The notes beneath the pieces are model-generated. The model saw only the letters and a list, made by a program, of their open reading frames with translations, had not been told where the DNA came from and did not search any database. Made by a program: the position numbers and the translations under genes. DNA of 64,000 bases from NCBI GenBank assembly GCA_017450125.1, contig JAFSWZ010000007.1, positions 1 to 64,000 of the forward strand, given 5' to 3'. Source of the stretch: Synergistaceae bacterium (GTDB lineage: Bacteria; Synergistota; Synergistia; Synergistales; Aminobacteriaceae). Every line of letters starts with the position of its first letter. The first letter of the stretch is position 1. Shown piece after piece: positions 33,562-42,454 of the stretch.

Positions 33562-34637
33562 GCTTCGTTCTGGGAATAGTAACGACGCTGGCGGTTCTGG
33601 TTCTGTTCGGGCGGATAAAGTTCCGTTCCGGCAGGCCGGTGCTGAACAGAAGAATATCAAGCGGGCCGTACATTATGGCGGTCGGAGGAGGCACGGGGTT
33701 ATCTACTCTGCTTCGCGGCATCAAGGCTTTCACGCGCAACATTACGGCTGTTGTCGCGGTAACCGATGAGGGAGGAAGTTCCGGCAGAATCCGCAATGAA
33801 TGGGGAATGCTTCCGCCCGGAGACGTGCGCAACTGCATTGTTGCCCTCGCGGAGAACGACAACGAATTACGGAGCATCTTGGACTACAGGTTCGACAGGG
33901 GGGAACTCTCCGGGCACAGTCTGGGCAATCTCCTGCTCTTGGCCGTTACGGAAATGTGCGGGGACTTCAGCCTTGCGGTCGAGAAGATGAATCACCTGCT
34001 CTCAATCAGAGGAAGAGTCCTCCCCGTAACGACTGAGGGGATTACGTTGGTCGGCAAGACCAGAACAGGAGAGGGTGTCAGGGGTGAGCTGGACATTTCG
34101 CATCACGGGCACGAACTCAGCGAGATATGGCTTGAGCCCGTCAACGCGAAGCCGCTTCACGACGTACAGAGTGCTGTTGATGACGCGGAGATTATTCTTC
34201 TCGGGCCGGGCAGCCTGTTCACGAGCGTGATACCGAATCTCCTTCTGCCGGACTTTTCCGCGAAGCTCAAGGACGCGCAAGTCCCGAAGGTGTACATCTG
34301 CAACCTCATGACACAGCCGGAAGAGACGCAGGGCTTCAACATCGTACAGCACCTAGACTGGGTGAGTGCGGCTCTCGGGTGCGTGCCGGATTTCGTCATC
34401 GTCAACAGCGAGAAGATACCTGATGACATCGTCGAGCGTTACCGGCAGGACGGAGCAAGCCCGCTGTATCTGGACAGTTCCCAGCTGGAAATCATCAGGT
34501 CAATGGGCTGTGTGTGCGTTGAAGCGTCGATAATGAGCGTGTTCGAGAGCAGCAAGGAAGGCCGCGTACTGAGGCACGACTCCCAGAAACTGGCCTCCGT
34601 GATAATGCGTCTCATTCAGGAGATTAACGGGGACTAG
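33558..34637 (+). CDS. yvcK: YvcK/CofD-like gluconeogenesis and cell-shape factor
   Basis: 359 residues from ATG 33558. One N-terminal hydrophobic span (SFVLGIVTTLAVLVLFG) precedes the UDP-sugar-binding core: IMAVGGGTGLSTLLRGIK, VTDEGGSSGRIRNE, DVRNCIVALAE and LGPGSLFTSVIPNLL. Such proteins bind UDP-GlcNAc-like ligands and influence cell shape and peptidoglycan. The N-terminal anchor is an addition to the soluble B. subtilis form. It follows rapZ by overlap and ends tail to tail with the FlxA-like gene (4-nt overlap). Confidence 0.94.
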   Translation: MSFVLGIVTTLAVLVLFGRIKFRSGRPVLNRRISSGPYIMAVGGGTGLSTLLRGIKAFTRNITAVVAVTDEGGSSGRIRNEWGMLPPGDVRNCIVALAENDNELRSILDYRFDRGELSGHSLGNLLLLAVTEMCGDFSLAVEKMNHLLSIRGRVLPVTTEGITLVGKTRTGEGVRGELDISHHGHELSEIWLEPVNAKPLHDVQSAVDDAEIILLGPGSLFTSVIPNLLLPDFSAKLKDAQVPKVYICNLMTQPEETQGFNIVQHLDWVSAALGCVPDFVIVNSEKIPDDIVERYRQDGASPLYLDSSQLEIIRSMGCVCVEASIMSVFESSKEGRVLRHDSQKLASVIMRLIQEINGD

Positions 34638-35086
34638 CTCTTGAGCTGTGCGGTCTTCTGGGCTATCTGCGCCTCTATCAGCTGAAGCTGTGCGCGTAAT
34701 GCCTTCTTCACGTCCTCGTCCTGCTCCCTGTTGAGCTGCTGCTTAATCTCGTCGCGCTGTTTCTTGAGCTTCTCTATCTCTTCTTCGATTGTGTCGGTGT
34801 CGTCTGATGACTGAGCTGCTCCTCCGGCACTCTGCGAGGCTTCACCTTTTGCGGCGGGCTGTGTGTAACTGACCTTCAGGTTTCCGTCCTCATCGTAAGA
34901 TACGCTGTAGATTCCTTCTGCTTCTTCGCCGACAGGGTTAGCTGTGTCGTATTCGTCCGACTGCGCAACTTCCTGCACTGCCTGCTGAACCTGTACCTGT
35001 TCTGCCTTCTGTTCTTCCGTCTGCTTGCGGATCTGATACTGCCCGACGGACTGCGCCTGTCCCTGCAATGCCTGTATACTCATCAT
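34634..35086 (-). CDS. FlxA-like coiled-coil protein
   Basis: 150 residues, highly charged, Gln-rich N-terminal half without clear fold, then a heptad-rich C-terminus (EEEIEKLKKQRDEIKQQL, ALRAQLQLIEAQIAQKTAQL) resembling FlxA-like proteins. No signal peptide. It may be flagellum-related (FlxA is a sigma-28 regulon gene in E. coli), but no consensus sigma-28 promoter is seen upstream; TATAAT lies about 40 nt away and could serve either strand. Two adjacent ATGs (35086, 35083) are possible starts. Confidence 0.55.
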   Translation of the reverse strand: MMSIQALQGQAQSVGQYQIRKQTEEQKAEQVQVQQAVQEVAQSDEYDTANPVGEEAEGIYSVSYDEDGNLKVSYTQPAAKGEASQSAGGAAQSSDDTDTIEEEIEKLKKQRDEIKQQLNREQDEDVKKALRAQLQLIEAQIAQKTAQLKS

Positions 35087-35176
35087 GAACTGCCCCCTTC
35101 ATGAAAGATTTTCTGTGTAAATGTCGGATTATAATAACCCCGAATCTTATTCATGTTCAAGGAGAAAAATAACACT

Positions 35177-37084
35177 ATGCGTAAATTTTTGCTCACGCTG
35201 TCAATCATTATTGCTCTCGAACAGTCAGCTTACTCCGCAGATATTCCGCGCGCAAACCTCGACGAGTCAGAACGTTACTTCAACAACGCCTACGTTCACT
35301 TCATGAGGCGGGAATACAGGGATGCACAGGTCTACCTAGACCAGGCAATACAGCAGAACACCTACCTTGTGGATTACTACCTGATGAGCGCGCTGAACCT
35401 CAGCCGGATGGGTGAGACCGACACAGCATTATCATCACTGAGGAGTTATCTCGAAGTCCGGCCTATGGACACTTCTGCTCCGAGAATGGAGAGAGTCTTT
35501 GACGAACAGGACAGGGTGCTGCGCTCGGTGCTGGGGACTGCGCCGATACCTGTGAGCTGGCGTTACGCGGAAACTACCGTGCAGAGCGAGTGGAACACCG
35601 GCTACACGCGTCCGTTCAGTATCAAGGGTCTGGGGAAAATCCGTGCACTTGGCCAAGTCGTGAGCATTCCCGACCAGTTCGGCGACAAGCTGTATATACG
35701 CTCATTGTCGCGCGGGCTGATTGCGGGGACTTTCTCGGCGGGTTGGACGATGAGCGAGGTTGAAGTACCTTCGCCGGTCATCGCAATACCGATGGGCGAC
35801 GGGACTTTTACGGTCTTCAACGATGACGGTGAGGTCTACACCGTTCGGACGGTAGATGAGGGCGTTATCTCGTCGGACTACACAATGACGCTGCCGTCGC
35901 TGGTTGTGTCTGACGCGGAGATAATCACCGCAAACCTCTTCGCCGTCGCTGACCCTGCCGAGCGAAACGTAGCCTTCTACTACGAGGGCAATAACGGCCT
36001 GATGGTGAGACGGTGGGCTCCTCCTCTGGGTGAAGGTGATCTGCTGTTCGAGCCGGTTGCTGTCGAGGCATATGCTGACTGGCTGGCAGTAGCTGACCGT
36101 GCGAACGACAGAATCTACATCGTGAACGTCATCAGCCAGGAGTATTTCGACATCAAGGGAGTTCCTCTGCCCAGAGATCTTGCGTGGTCTGCGACAGGAG
36201 AACTTTTCGTGCTCACGGAGAAGGGCACTGTGTACGACTTCATGATAGATTTCGGGACAAGGACGTACGCGAACAGGAACGGAGGCCCGCTCTATGAGAA
36301 CATGGACAACATCTGGACGTTCTACCATTCGCCGGAAGGTGATGTAACATGGATGGAGATAGGAGCGTCGAGAATCTACAAGGCAGTGATGATGCCTTCG
36401 CGCGAGGACGTGCCGGGCTTCCTGAGCGTCTACAACCCTGTTACCGCAACGAACGTCGAGAACAACGAGAGCTTTATAGTTGACGCGACATTCATGAGCC
36501 CGTACATGAACTACACGCACAACACGAGGATTATTGCGCAGACAGTCTGGAACGACCGCAACATGAGGGCAAATGTTATGTGGCAGAGGCCGCAGAGGCT
36601 GGACGCATTGCTGCTTCACGCGCCGATGCCGAGAGGGCAGGCTTTCCCGCTGAACGTGAGGCCTACGCAGGTTCGCGGAGGGCAGGACATACGGACGGTG
36701 CTTCCTGCGTTCTGGCTTCTGCACAAGGACACGCTGACACACATAATCGTTGACGCGTCGGTTCCGATGAGCCTCGAAGACACGTTGATGCTCCTGAAGT
36801 TCTGTGTCCTCAACGGGCTGGAACTGGACATTTACGCGCGGGATGTGCCGTCGCTGGGATTGACGAGGGCGAGCAAATTCACCGGCGGGAAAACGATTTA
36901 CGCACTGGGCAACACGCTGGAACTTCCTGTGCAGAGGACACACCTTCAGCTTCAGATTCCGTTGCCGTATGAGCTGTCGTCGTCGGGTTATCCGGGACGG
37001 TCGATGCTTGCGGTGTATCTTGATGCGGGGCTGATACAGTCGAGGGCGTGGATTCCTCTGTGGCCTGACATGTTCGAGAGGTAA
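35177..37084 (+). CDS. Exported TPR and beta-propeller protein, unknown function
   Basis: 635 residues from ATG 35177 (a signal peptide MRKFLLTLSIIIALEQSAYS and GGAG upstream). N-terminal TPR units (ERYFNNAYVHFMRREYRDAQ, then LDQAIQQNTYLVDYYLMS) lead into beta-rich repeats like an NHL/SMP propeller (about 140-440; DWLAVADRANDRIYIVNVIS). The last 150 residues have a VWA-like look (LTHIIVDASVPMSLEDTLML, then GGKTIYALGNTL). No catalytic motif is evident. Likely periplasmic or surface scaffold. Single gene with an elaborate convergent 3' region. Confidence 0.65.
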   Translation: MRKFLLTLSIIIALEQSAYSADIPRANLDESERYFNNAYVHFMRREYRDAQVYLDQAIQQNTYLVDYYLMSALNLSRMGETDTALSSLRSYLEVRPMDTSAPRMERVFDEQDRVLRSVLGTAPIPVSWRYAETTVQSEWNTGYTRPFSIKGLGKIRALGQVVSIPDQFGDKLYIRSLSRGLIAGTFSAGWTMSEVEVPSPVIAIPMGDGTFTVFNDDGEVYTVRTVDEGVISSDYTMTLPSLVVSDAEIITANLFAVADPAERNVAFYYEGNNGLMVRRWAPPLGEGDLLFEPVAVEAYADWLAVADRANDRIYIVNVISQEYFDIKGVPLPRDLAWSATGELFVLTEKGTVYDFMIDFGTRTYANRNGGPLYENMDNIWTFYHSPEGDVTWMEIGASRIYKAVMMPSREDVPGFLSVYNPVTATNVENNESFIVDATFMSPYMNYTHNTRIIAQTVWNDRNMRANVMWQRPQRLDALLLHAPMPRGQAFPLNVRPTQVRGGQDIRTVLPAFWLLHKDTLTHIIVDASVPMSLEDTLMLLKFCVLNGLELDIYARDVPSLGLTRASKFTGGKTIYALGNTLELPVQRTHLQLQIPLPYELSSSGYPGRSMLAVYLDAGLIQSRAWIPLWPDMFER

Positions 37085-37089
37085 TGTTA

Positions 37090-37205
37090 AGGGGGGTGGG
37101 TGGGGCAACGACACGGGCATGTGTCGTGCGCGACGCAGGGGTTGTTGAACGTGAAGGCACGCCGAACGTTCAACACTCACAGCCCCTCCCCAAATCCCCC
37201 TCCTA
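37090..37205. other. Convergent intergenic region with nested hairpins and a G-quadruplex-capable tract
   Basis: Between convergent genes: a G-rich run (37091-37105: G6 T G3 T G4) that could form a four-tract quadruplex, mirrored by a C-rich run (about 37182-37203), which would form an imperfect long stem; a CGACAC/GTGTCG hairpin (37109-37126); and a perfect 10-bp inverted repeat TGTTGAACGT/ACGTTCAACA (37143-37152, 37166-37175). No T run, so it is not a standard terminator. It could stop transcription from both sides or be a dispersed repeat. Confidence 0.5.
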
Positions 37206-38864
37206 CTGTATGACCTGATACACTATGCCGTTGATGATGAGGTCGTAGAACTTCGGCTCTGCTGTCCGCGCGTCAAGATTCTCTGCAGTGAAGCTCCCTG
37301 ACACAGACCCCAGCAGCTTCGGTTCTGCGTCGATGTTGTACACAAGCCCCGTGTCCTCCGTGAACACCACAACATTATTCCCTGCACGCTCGACGTTCAC
37401 GAACACGAACCACACATCCCTTGCCGTCTTGACCTCCTTCAGGTACTGCCAGTGCTCCGCAAAGTAAGTTATCTGTTCGTCGGTCAGCTTCGCTCCGTGC
37501 GGGAAAACCTTAGCGTTCCTGACAATTTCCAGCCTTCTCGTCTTCGGGAGAATGCCCGTTATCGTGTAATTCAGGTACTCTTCTGGGTTGATTGCACGCG
37601 CCGCCTTCACGCCGGACTTTATCCGCGAGCCTCCGTTTTTCTCGAGCTCCGAGAGTATCGCGCTCCCGTAACGGCCAAGACTGAACCGCGTGTATATGTA
37701 GTCGAAGTCTTCCGGCGGAATCTTGCCCGTCATCAGCCGCTGGTACTGGTTCTCAGACGCAAGGCGGTACGGGTCAAGAAGAGGCGAGTTCATCAGCAGG
37801 ACAATGATTATCATGAAGAGTATTGATGTGATGTTGACCTTGCCGATTGAGCCAGGCCACTTCCTGAAGATTACCGCGCCCGCATAGCCCAATCCCCAGA
37901 TTCCCGCCGTAATCGTGAGGAACATCGCCTGAATCCTGTCCGTTGTCAGTCCGTACTGCTGAATCCTCAACCCCAGCGAGTAGAGGCACAGCGCAGTGTA
38001 GACCGGCAGGCACAGCAATGAAGCCCGCGCGAGGAAGCTAGCGTACTTGTTCGGGAAGACGGGCTTTGTGCCGTCGAGGTATGCGGCATTCGCGAGGATT
38101 ATCGTCCCGAACTGCAGGAGAAGCATTAGCGTTGATGCCTGGCCGGTGTCCCACAAAGTTTTGAGCCCCGAGAACGGCAGGCACAGGATGAACATTACCG
38201 ACAGCACCGAGAAGAACGGCAGAAGCCACGCCAGCACCGACAGAATCCACCTTCCCAGCGAGTCGATGCCCGGATGTTTCACCGCAACGGAGAGTGATAT
38301 TGCGATGGTCAGGCTCGACAGCGGGACGGCAGTTATCGGGTTGAAGATGAGGAAGGGGATGTTGGGCAGCCCTACAATCTCGAACAGAAGCCCCGCCGTT
38401 ACGAGCAGTCCCCAGAACACGGCAATCACTATTCCGGCCTGAAACAGCAGGAACAGATTGCGGCAGAACTGGAAGAATATTTCGCTGTAAGGGAATTTCC
38501 AGCTCCACGCGGCCATCCTGCACTGGAAGAACGGCAGGACGAGAAACACTGCCATTGATATGCGTATGAGGTCTGCTTTCTGCGACGGAACAACGTAGAA
38601 GCTCCCTTCCTGCGAGTACAGAGACCACAGACGGTAAACCCACAGTGCGCCGAGCACGAGAGTGAGCCCGACGAGAAAACTCAGCAGGCGCATCCCCCAG
38701 TGTTCCTGCGAGAGCCAGAACGCGAACGGCACGAGGAAAATGATTGTTAGAGGGAGTGTGCGCAGAGGCCCGGCCGGAATCACGGCATACAGCCCGAGCA
38801 GCAGCCCCTGAATCACTGCAGAGACCGCTACCCACGTATAACGCTTGTTGTCGATGGTGTTCAT
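37203..38864 (-). CDS. DUF4153-type integral membrane protein
   Basis: 553 residues with about ten or eleven hydrophobic spans in the N-terminal 370 residues and a soluble C-terminus. The segments FFQFCRNLFLLFQAGIVIAV, and the following FLIFNPITAVPLSSLTIAIS with a final YSLGLRIQQYGLT, agree with DUF4153 proteins, whose function is unknown; some sit near sensory or cell-wall genes. Upstream, 7 nt away on the same strand, is the DUF2993-type gene (38871-39611). Confidence 0.7.
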   Translation of the reverse strand: MNTIDNKRYTWVAVSAVIQGLLLGLYAVIPAGPLRTLPLTIIFLVPFAFWLSQEHWGMRLLSFLVGLTLVLGALWVYRLWSLYSQEGSFYVVPSQKADLIRISMAVFLVLPFFQCRMAAWSWKFPYSEIFFQFCRNLFLLFQAGIVIAVFWGLLVTAGLLFEIVGLPNIPFLIFNPITAVPLSSLTIAISLSVAVKHPGIDSLGRWILSVLAWLLPFFSVLSVMFILCLPFSGLKTLWDTGQASTLMLLLQFGTIILANAAYLDGTKPVFPNKYASFLARASLLCLPVYTALCLYSLGLRIQQYGLTTDRIQAMFLTITAGIWGLGYAGAVIFRKWPGSIGKVNITSILFMIIIVLLMNSPLLDPYRLASENQYQRLMTGKIPPEDFDYIYTRFSLGRYGSAILSELEKNGGSRIKSGVKAARAINPEEYLNYTITGILPKTRRLEIVRNAKVFPHGAKLTDEQITYFAEHWQYLKEVKTARDVWFVFVNVERAGNNVVVFTEDTGLVYNIDAEPKLLGSVSGSFTAENLDARTAEPKFYDLIINGIVYQVIQ

Positions 38865-38870
38865 GATGGG

Positions 38871-39611
38871 CTATTTCTTGTAGGAGTACTTGAGACCCTT
38901 AGTGAGTGCCTTAGGGAGCGTGCGTGTCGAGAGCGTCGCGCTTCCCTTCTTGAGGTTAACCATGTGAAGCGTCAGAGGCAGCGGGAATTTCCGCAGGTCA
39001 ACGAGAGGCTGAATCCGTGTGAGTGCCTTCCGCGTTACGTAGTCGGGAACATCGAGCTTGTTGACCTTCACGATGGGATTATTGAGCCACAGCTCTTTTC
39101 CGCCGACGATCTTGAGGCCGCTGGTTATCTCGAGAAGTATGTCGAGGTTCATCAGCATTGCATCAGCGGTGTAGTAGCCTTTGCCCTTCAAGCCCTGCGG
39201 AGTTATAGCAAGCGACACGTCATGCCACTTGTCCTTCTCGCCGAAAGTCTTGGACTCTATCGCCCTGTTGATGTCGCCTTCAAGGATTGAGGCCAGAGCC
39301 TGTATCTGTATCGCGTCCTTGCACTCGACCTTGCCGTCTTTCCACTCAGAAGGTTCGTTGAACTGCACTCCCCTCATCCTGAACGTCAGGCTGTCCATCC
39401 TGAGGTTCTCGACAACTACGCCCTTGAGCTCCATGTACAGGTCAGAGAACAACCCTGTATCGTCGGGTTTCGCTGAAATGACGAGCGAGGCGGTCTCCGG
39501 GCTGAAACGCTTTACGTAGTAGTGAAGCAGGTCATCAACTTCATCTGCGCAGGACGTGCCTGTGAGAGCAAGTACTATAATCATGACAGCAACAACTAAT
39601 TTCCGGGACAT
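38871..39611 (-). CDS. DUF2993/LmeA-like exported lipid-binding protein
   Basis: 246 residues with an N-terminal signal (MSRKLVVAVMIIVLALTGTS); the first Cys is not in a good lipobox. The rest fits the LmeA/DUF2993 fold: LKGVVVENLRMDSLTFRMRG, LASILEGDINRAIE and a C-terminal PLPLTLHMVNLKKG. In mycobacteria LmeA binds phospholipids and helps maintain lipoglycans. Here it is likely a periplasmic lipid-binding protein; its neighbour is a polytopic membrane protein. Function uncertain. Confidence 0.65.
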   Translation of the reverse strand: MSRKLVVAVMIIVLALTGTSCADEVDDLLHYYVKRFSPETASLVISAKPDDTGLFSDLYMELKGVVVENLRMDSLTFRMRGVQFNEPSEWKDGKVECKDAIQIQALASILEGDINRAIESKTFGEKDKWHDVSLAITPQGLKGKGYYTADAMLMNLDILLEITSGLKIVGGKELWLNNPIVKVNKLDVPDYVTRKALTRIQPLVDLRKFPLPLTLHMVNLKKGSATLSTRTLPKALTKGLKYSYKK

Positions 39612-39655
39612 TGTGAAACATCATCTCCTGTAAAAATCTTTGCGACGGATATTAT

Positions 39656-39661
39656 TATAAT
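39656..39661 (+). promoter_or_regulatory. -10 box close to the dnaG start codon
   Basis: TATAAT ends 5 nt before the ATG at 39667. If this is the promoter, the transcript would start at or near the ATG, giving a leaderless mRNA. No clear -35 box and no Shine-Dalgarno before the ATG are seen. Confidence 0.4.
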
Positions 39662-39666
39662 GGACA

Positions 39667-41361
39667 ATGACCATGTACAATAACGAGATAATCAACCAGA
39701 TAAAGGACAGCCTCGACATTGCGGAGATAATCAGCGAGCGCGTCAAGCTGAGGAAGACCGGCAGGGGCTATGTCGGGTTATGCCCGTTCCACCGCGAGAA
39801 CACGCCGTCGTTCCACGTCTACGAGGACACGCAACATTATTACTGCTTCGGATGCAAGGCAGCAGGAGATATTTTCACGTACATCATGAGGGCGGAGGCG
39901 GTAGCTTTTCCTGACGCGCTGAGGCTTCTTGCTGACAGGGCGGGAGTGAAGCTGCCGGAGTACTCGCGGGAAGGGACGGACACCCGCGCTGTCTTGGACT
40001 TGGCCGCAAAGTTCTTCACCGCTAACCTCACCGGTACGCAGGGCATCGCCGCACGAGCCTACATGTCGCGGCGCAAGCTCGACGACTCCGACACAGCACG
40101 TTACTCGCTGGGCTACAGCCTGAACTCGTGGGACAGCCTCACGCAGTACCTTCGGAAGCAGGGCATCACGGACAGGGCAATCCTTGACGCTGGGCTGGCG
40201 ATCGAGAACAAAGGCAGCATCTACGACAGGTTCAGGGGAAGGCTGATGTTCCCGATACATGATGTTACCGGCAAGGTCATAGCGTTCGGAGGGAGGCTGA
40301 TTGACGGCGAGGGCGCGAAGTACATCAACAGCCCTGAGAGCACAACTTACAGCAAGCGCAGAAACCTCTACCTTCTCGACGAGGCACGAAAAGTTATGCT
40401 GAAGCGCGGGCGGGCAATACTCGTTGAGGGGTACATGGACGCGCTGAGGCTGCACAAGTGCGGCTTCACGGAGGCCGTTGCGTCTCTGGGAACGTCCCTC
40501 ACGCCGGAGCAGGCAAATATGCTCTCGCGTTACGCGGACAAGTGCTACATCTGCTACGACTCCGACGAAGCAGGACAGTCCGCCGCCGTCAAGGGAATGT
40601 ACATCCTCGCGGAAAACGGACTGAGCGTGTACGTCGTGAGCCTGCCAGAGGGCAAAGACCCCGACGAGTTCCTGAGCACAAACGAACCGGCCAAGTTCAC
40701 GGAGGCTCTGAGTTCGGCGAAACCGTTAGTCATGAAGCACATCGAGCTGTTGAGCCAGTCCCTCAGCAGCGAACAACACCGCCGCAAGGCACTCGAGCAG
40801 CTGTTCGCGAGCCTGCGGAGGCTCAGCCCTGACGAAGTTCTGCGCTTCAAGGGGAGCATCTGTGATGCGACGATGCTTCCGCCTGAGGCCGTCGAACGCT
40901 ACCTTCTTGGCGGCAGAGCCCGCAAAGCCTCTCCGCGAAAAACAGCCCTCCCCGCTCAGCCGAAAGATGCGGACGACACCCTCGAGGCCGCTATGTGCTT
41001 CCTGCTCTGGGACAGCCCGGAATGCCGCACGAGCATTACCCCGAGCGAAGCAGTCAGCCTCCTCACGACGAACCTTGCGCGCGAGGCAGCACTGGCGATT
41101 CTCACCGAGAACACCGACAACCTGCAGGCTGTGTGGCACAATTCCGGCGAAGAGGAGAAGATAGGCCTCCTAACGAGGGGAGAGGTCTTCTGCTCACAGC
41201 TGCAGAGCCCGTCGGCAGGGAAGTTCTTGAAGGTCTACAGCGGCCTGAAGCGCAGAAGCATCGACAGGCAGATAGCGGAAATACAGTCGCTCCCTCCGTC
41301 GGATCAGGACATGGAGGAACTGCAGAGCCTCCTGACACAGCGGGGAAAATTCTCACTCTGA
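39667..41361 (+). CDS. dnaG: DNA primase
   Basis: 564 residues, slightly shorter than most. The CHC2 zinc domain has GLCPFHRENTPSFHV and YYCFGCKAAGDIF; the TOPRIM domain has RAILVEGYMDALRLHKCGF, ASLGTSLTPEQ and CYDSDEAGQSAA. The C-terminal helicase-binding part is divergent. It makes RNA primers at the fork. An ATG at 39673 is an alternative start. No rpoD follows, unlike the common dnaG-rpoD order; its 3' end overlaps the convergent apbE gene by 9 nt. See the -10 box at 39656 for possible leaderless expression. Confidence 0.96.
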   Translation: MTMYNNEIINQIKDSLDIAEIISERVKLRKTGRGYVGLCPFHRENTPSFHVYEDTQHYYCFGCKAAGDIFTYIMRAEAVAFPDALRLLADRAGVKLPEYSREGTDTRAVLDLAAKFFTANLTGTQGIAARAYMSRRKLDDSDTARYSLGYSLNSWDSLTQYLRKQGITDRAILDAGLAIENKGSIYDRFRGRLMFPIHDVTGKVIAFGGRLIDGEGAKYINSPESTTYSKRRNLYLLDEARKVMLKRGRAILVEGYMDALRLHKCGFTEAVASLGTSLTPEQANMLSRYADKCYICYDSDEAGQSAAVKGMYILAENGLSVYVVSLPEGKDPDEFLSTNEPAKFTEALSSAKPLVMKHIELLSQSLSSEQHRRKALEQLFASLRRLSPDEVLRFKGSICDATMLPPEAVERYLLGGRARKASPRKTALPAQPKDADDTLEAAMCFLLWDSPECRTSITPSEAVSLLTTNLAREAALAILTENTDNLQAVWHNSGEEEKIGLLTRGEVFCSQLQSPSAGKFLKVYSGLKRRSIDRQIAEIQSLPPSDQDMEELQSLLTQRGKFSL

Positions 41362-42390
41362 CTTCAGGCTGAAGAAGTGTACAGGGTGTGCGGACTGAAA
41401 GATCACATCGCGGAGGTTTTCGCTAGCAAGAATCTCGGGTTCGCTGTCCTTCTCGCGAATGAATACCACTCCCGGAGCGTCCTTCATCGCCGCCAGAATC
41501 GCCGCAGACTTCTCGAAGCCGGCAATCATGAACGCCGTAGCCAGCCCGTCGCCTAACGAACCGTCAGGAGTAATTACGGTAACCGACAGCAGGTCGCTCA
41601 TTACGGACTCGCCGGTCTTCGGGTCAAAGAAGTGCGTGTATCTCTTGCCGTCTACCTCCTTGAAGCGTTCGTAGCCTCCCGACGTAATCACAGCGCAATC
41701 GTTCACGCTCACGGCAAGTTCCGCTGCTCCGTAGGGGTTGAGGGGGTTGCGCACGCCTATCTTCCAGTTCCCGCCGTCAGGCTTTGTCCCGACAACGTAG
41801 ATGTTCCCGCCCAAGTCTATGAGCCCGGAAACTGCTCCCCTGCTCTTCGCGAGGTCAGCAATCTTCTTCGAGGCGTAACCCTTCGCTATGCCCCCCAAAT
41901 CGATTACACAGCCCTTCTCCTTCAAGCAGATGCTGTCGTCAGCGACATCAAGGTTCTCGATTCTGCTCAGGCCGATAACAGCATCAAGCTCCTCCTTCGT
42001 CGGCACGGTGTTGTCTGCGCGGTTAATCTTCCACAGCCTCGTTACCGCACCGATCAGCGGGTTGAACACGCCCCCCGTAACCTCGTACAGCCTCACCGAA
42101 TCCCTGACTGCCTCGACGACGTACGGCGGGACATTCACGCGTTCAAGGCCTGCCTGAGAGTTTATGCGCGAGATGTCGGAGGAGGGGTTGTACATCGAGA
42201 GCGCGTTGTCCAGCTCAGCGAGAAGAGCATACGCGTCGTCAATGAGCTTGTCGTCCTTTGTTGTGAAGGACATGCGGATAACGGTATTCATTGCGAAGCC
42301 GTCGCGCTTTACCTCAGGGACAGGAGCAACAGCCCACGACAACAGCCCGGCAGCAACAAGCAGTGCAGCGACAAAATATTTGCGGTACAT
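41353..42390 (-). CDS. apbE: FAD:protein FMN transferase (ApbE family)
   Basis: 345 residues from ATG 42390 with an N-terminal membrane anchor/signal (MYRKYFVAALLVAAGLLSWA). ApbE hallmarks: FNPLIGAVTRLWKI, VIDLGGIAKGYASKKIAD, LIDLGGNIYVVG and HFFDPKTGESV. It moves FMN from FAD onto Thr/Ser of exported flavoproteins such as Rnf or Nqr subunits. GAGGTG before the start. Possible clients are not in the window, although an exported flavoprotein (16713-18677) is. Convergent with dnaG. Confidence 0.94.
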   Translation of the reverse strand: MYRKYFVAALLVAAGLLSWAVAPVPEVKRDGFAMNTVIRMSFTTKDDKLIDDAYALLAELDNALSMYNPSSDISRINSQAGLERVNVPPYVVEAVRDSVRLYEVTGGVFNPLIGAVTRLWKINRADNTVPTKEELDAVIGLSRIENLDVADDSICLKEKGCVIDLGGIAKGYASKKIADLAKSRGAVSGLIDLGGNIYVVGTKPDGGNWKIGVRNPLNPYGAAELAVSVNDCAVITSGGYERFKEVDGKRYTHFFDPKTGESVMSDLLSVTVITPDGSLGDGLATAFMIAGFEKSAAILAAMKDAPGVVFIREKDSEPEILASENLRDVIFQSAHPVHFFSLKSE

Positions 42391-42454
42391 GAAATCAATC
42401 ACCTCGCCCGTATTATAATTGTCGCAGCTAATTTTTTGTGAGGAGCAGAGAACA

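Noticed and set aside
35702-37180. 492-codon open frame on the minus strand
   Set aside because: It lies wholly opposite a better gene and its composition (Arg, His, Pro-rich) is typical of a GC-rich shadow frame; no ribosome-binding site was seen.
41632-42441. 269-codon plus-strand frame opposite apbE
   Set aside because: Same reason: apbE motifs occupy the other strand in full.
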